Of a DNA stretch of 64,000 nucleotides, positions 62,392 to 64,000 are shown in pieces. Source of the DNA: Alphaproteobacteria bacterium (GTDB lineage Bacteria > Pseudomonadota > Alphaproteobacteria > UBA8366 > GCA-2717185); assembly GCA_012103325.1 (NCBI GenBank), contig WLWY01000001.1:310001-374000 (forward strand). The letters run 5' to 3'. Each line of letters begins with the position of its first letter. Within the stretch, counting starts at the first letter, position 1. A model generated the notes under the pieces. It was not told the origin of the DNA, searched no databases, and saw nothing but the letters and a program-made list of their open reading frames with translations. The translations under genes were made by a program, and so were the position numbers.

Positions 62392-63285
62392 TCAGGTTCT
62401 GTCCGAGTAGCGGTCAAATGCAGTGACCTTTGTGATGTCTAAGTCGACCTTTCTTTTGTAGATTTCTTGCCAGAGGTAATCGAGCTCCGCGTCCTTCCGA
62501 TCGTCCGGAATGTCCACATACCATGCCCTCGGGCGGCCATTGTCTTCCCCGTTCCAGCGATATCCTCGCGCTTTCAAAAGATCCTTGAATTCGAAGGGCG
62601 AGTTCGCCGCCCATATCCGCCACGTCGTCTGACGTGCACGCGCAAGAAGACTGGCAAGGCCGCTGACCCCGGATCGCGGCAGCGTTCGAGATAGGAGTTC
62701 GACAGCTGCCAAACAGTCGTTTGCTGCACGGTGCCTGTCGTAGAAGAATCCGTTGTCCGCGGCCAGGTACGCGAGCTTCGTCCCCTCGAAGCCCTCCGCA
62801 GCCCAATCGATCTCCGCCATCGAACAGGCCCATGGCTTCGCACAGAAGTCCGGACAAAGGCGCTCAAGAAAGCGCCGGTCGAAGGCAGCATTATGTGCAA
62901 CCACCAAGTCTGCGGGGCCCGCGAACTCTAGTACCTCGTCGAGATCGATCTTCTGGCCCGCCACCATTTCGTCCGTGATGCCGGTCAACGCCGTCACGGC
63001 CGGTGGAATCGGTGTCAACGGCTGCCGCAGGTGATCGAACGGGTCCAACACCGCGATCACCGCTCCCTCGAGCGAATACCGGAAGGGGAGCATAGCAAGT
63101 TCGATGATTTCGTCCTTCTCCGGATCAAGGCCGGTCGTTTCAACATCCACAAAAAGACCAAGCCGGCTTTCGTCGCCAGTGGGGCGATTGGCCACGGCCT
63201 GCGGCTTGAGGCGGCGGAGAACCCTGTAGTCCCCGCTTTCTTCGAGGATCGCCGCGAGCTTCTCGAGTTCAGCCGGATCGGTCAT
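62392..63285 (-). CDS. DnaQ-like 3'-5' exonuclease
   Basis: A 297-residue protein of the DEDD exonuclease superfamily. Exo I is LGLFVDVETTGLDPEKDEII (residues about 43-62), Exo II VVAHNAAFDRRFLERL, and Exo III FYDRHRAANDCLAAVE. The C-terminal third (SPFEFKDLLKARGYRWNGED) recalls a domain seen after exonuclease folds in mobile-element proteins. It removes nucleotides from 3' ends; whether DNA or RNA is unknown. Its ATG overlaps the stop of the upstream small frame (ATGA), and it belongs to the minus-strand run with AbiEii. Confidence 0.9.
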   Translation of the reverse strand: MTDPAELEKLAAILEESGDYRVLRRLKPQAVANRPTGDESRLGLFVDVETTGLDPEKDEIIELAMLPFRYSLEGAVIAVLDPFDHLRQPLTPIPPAVTALTGITDEMVAGQKIDLDEVLEFAGPADLVVAHNAAFDRRFLERLCPDFCAKPWACSMAEIDWAAEGFEGTKLAYLAADNGFFYDRHRAANDCLAAVELLSRTLPRSGVSGLASLLARARQTTWRIWAANSPFEFKDLLKARGYRWNGEDNGRPRAWYVDIPDDRKDAELDYLWQEIYKRKVDLDITKVTAFDRYSDRT

Positions 63286-63536
63286 TGCTGCTGGCCACCG
63301 CCCATTCCGTTATTGTCGGTTGCCCCCGCAATCTGTACCTGCAGCGCCTGTCTCACTTGTTCCGCGCCGTCGGGCCACTCGCATTCCCCAGTGTCTCCCT
63401 CAACGCCCCGGATGAAATTGAATGCGCTCTTCGGTGTCCCTTCCCCTGCCGTGTCCGTCATCCCCCTCCCAATTCCATTTATTCCGTGAGCCGGCCGATC
63501 TCGCATCTGATCAACCGCTCCCGTTTCAGCAGACAT
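63282..63536 (-). CDS. Possible small protein between AbiEii and the exonuclease
   Basis: An 84-residue frame, MSAETGAVDQMRDRPAHGIN to ATDNNGMGGGQQQ, fills the space between the AbiEii stop and the exonuclease start and overlaps the latter by ATGA. Composition is low complexity (Gly, Thr, Gln) and no family is recognised. The tight packing is the main argument for it. Confidence 0.35.
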   Translation of the reverse strand: MSAETGAVDQMRDRPAHGINGIGRGMTDTAGEGTPKSAFNFIRGVEGDTGECEWPDGAEQVRQALQVQIAGATDNNGMGGGQQQ

Positions 63537-63544
63537 CAACGCTG

Positions 63545-64000
63545 TCACCACGAGATCCCGAACCTTTCCTTCACTGCCGGCGTCCTTGCCCAAGGTTCGC
63601 CGGGCAGTCGGTCGACAAGGGCCGTGAACACGCGGCGAAACGACTCCGCCGTCGACTGTTCCGTCAGGGCTTCCACCTGGGCGGCCGGCAGCAAAGGGCG
63701 CATGTCGAGTAGAAAACGCGGGTTGGCCAGCTTGGCGAACATGCGTTCCTGGGCCTGTGCCCGCGAAATCACTTGGCCGGAAAGGTCGAGATAGCGTTCG
63801 AACATCTCGACGATACGGTCGGCATAGAGCCCCTCAAGAACGTTGAGGCCATGTGCCAGATCATAGAGATCACGCCCCTTGTCGCGCTGCAGCAGCGCAC
63901 GCAGCTTGGTCGCCAACATCTCCTCGCGGGAGAACGTCGGAATCGCCGCCTCACCGGAAAACCAGGGATTCGCAATCTTTAGCGTCAGGGCCGCCGGCGC
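63545..64000 (-). CDS. AbiEii-type nucleotidyltransferase toxin, partial (runs off right edge)
   Basis: About 150 C-terminal residues are inside the window. They read IANPWFSGEAAIPTFSREEM, then LATKLRALLQRDKGRDLYDL, with AHGL following: the EEMLATKxRALxQRxKGRDxYDL block of the AbiEii/AbiGii toxin family. AbiEii is the toxin of a type IV toxin-antitoxin and phage abortive-infection system; it is a GTP-using nucleotidyltransferase that modifies tRNA in studied homologues. The antitoxin AbiEi gene and the catalytic GSxxxLD motif would lie just outside the window. Confidence 0.9.
   Translation of the reverse strand, partial: APAALTLKIANPWFSGEAAIPTFSREEMLATKLRALLQRDKGRDLYDLAHGLNVLEGLYADRIVEMFERYLDLSGQVISRAQAQERMFAKLANPRFLLDMRPLLPAAQVEALTEQSTAESFRRVFTALVDRLPGEPWARTPAVKERFGISW

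Overview
The window looks like chromosomal DNA of a GC-rich alphaproteobacterium, probably Rhodospirillales-like and marine. The basis is codon use, the aprMBA sulfur-oxidation operon, HspQ, HutF, the many CoA-transferase, crotonase and CoA-ligase genes, and dispersed REP palindromes of the type gtcatcctcgacttgatc. No 16S or other strong phylogenetic marker is present, so this assignment is inference.

Left part (about 1-25 kb) is mostly core metabolism. A partial zinc-finger gene and a VOC protein precede a decayed aprA fragment and the intact aprM-aprB-aprA operon (membrane anchor, ferredoxin-like subunit and FAD subunit of adenylylsulfate reductase). Then come a metallophosphoesterase, a tiny lipoprotein, a truncated sugar transferase and hspQ. 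A catabolic operon on the minus strand holds a secreted unknown, hutF, a carboxymuconolactone-decarboxylase-like protein, an enoyl-CoA hydratase and a haloalkane dehalogenase. It is followed by speD-speE, a DUF3179 membrane protein, an M20 peptidase, a four-PAS hybrid histidine kinase, a thiolase-like/OB-fold (frameshifted)/gamma-glutamyltransferase operon, a secreted His-rich protein with a clear promoter and terminator, and an acyl-CoA ligase.

Middle part (about 25-47.7 kb) mixes metabolic genes (RidA, a DMT transporter, CocE-type hydrolase, M19 peptidase, phytanoyl-CoA dioxygenase, two CaiB-type CoA-transferases, an epimerase, a 2-oxoglutarate oxygenase, and an ASST/HIT/amidohydrolase operon) with much mobile debris. 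The debris includes an IS4 element with 20-bp inverted ends and a 9-bp target duplication, an IS5 element nested between degenerate ends of a relative, an IS66 element, and REP-bounded 180-210 bp composite repeats. It also carries an enolase-superfamily fragment and an AT-rich patch with a HigBA-like toxin-antitoxin pair overlapped by a pentapeptide-repeat membrane gene.

Right part (47.68 kb to beyond the window) is an integrated island. It starts at the 3' half of a tRNA with anticodon CAU, followed by a tyrosine integrase, an HTH excisionase-like gene and a plasmid-type RepA. Its cargo is a co-directional five-gene set: a large PIN-like putative nuclease, an Hsp90/GHKL-type ATPase, a radical SAM protein, a second GHKL ATPase and a four-helix membrane protein. 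I do not recall this combination as a described system; its position next to an integrase, with an AbiEii toxin further along, makes a conflict or anti-phage role the leading but untested idea. An SRPBCC protein, a broken IS110 transposase, an unknown conserved protein, a DnaQ-like exonuclease and the AbiEii toxin (cut by the window edge) complete the island as seen here.
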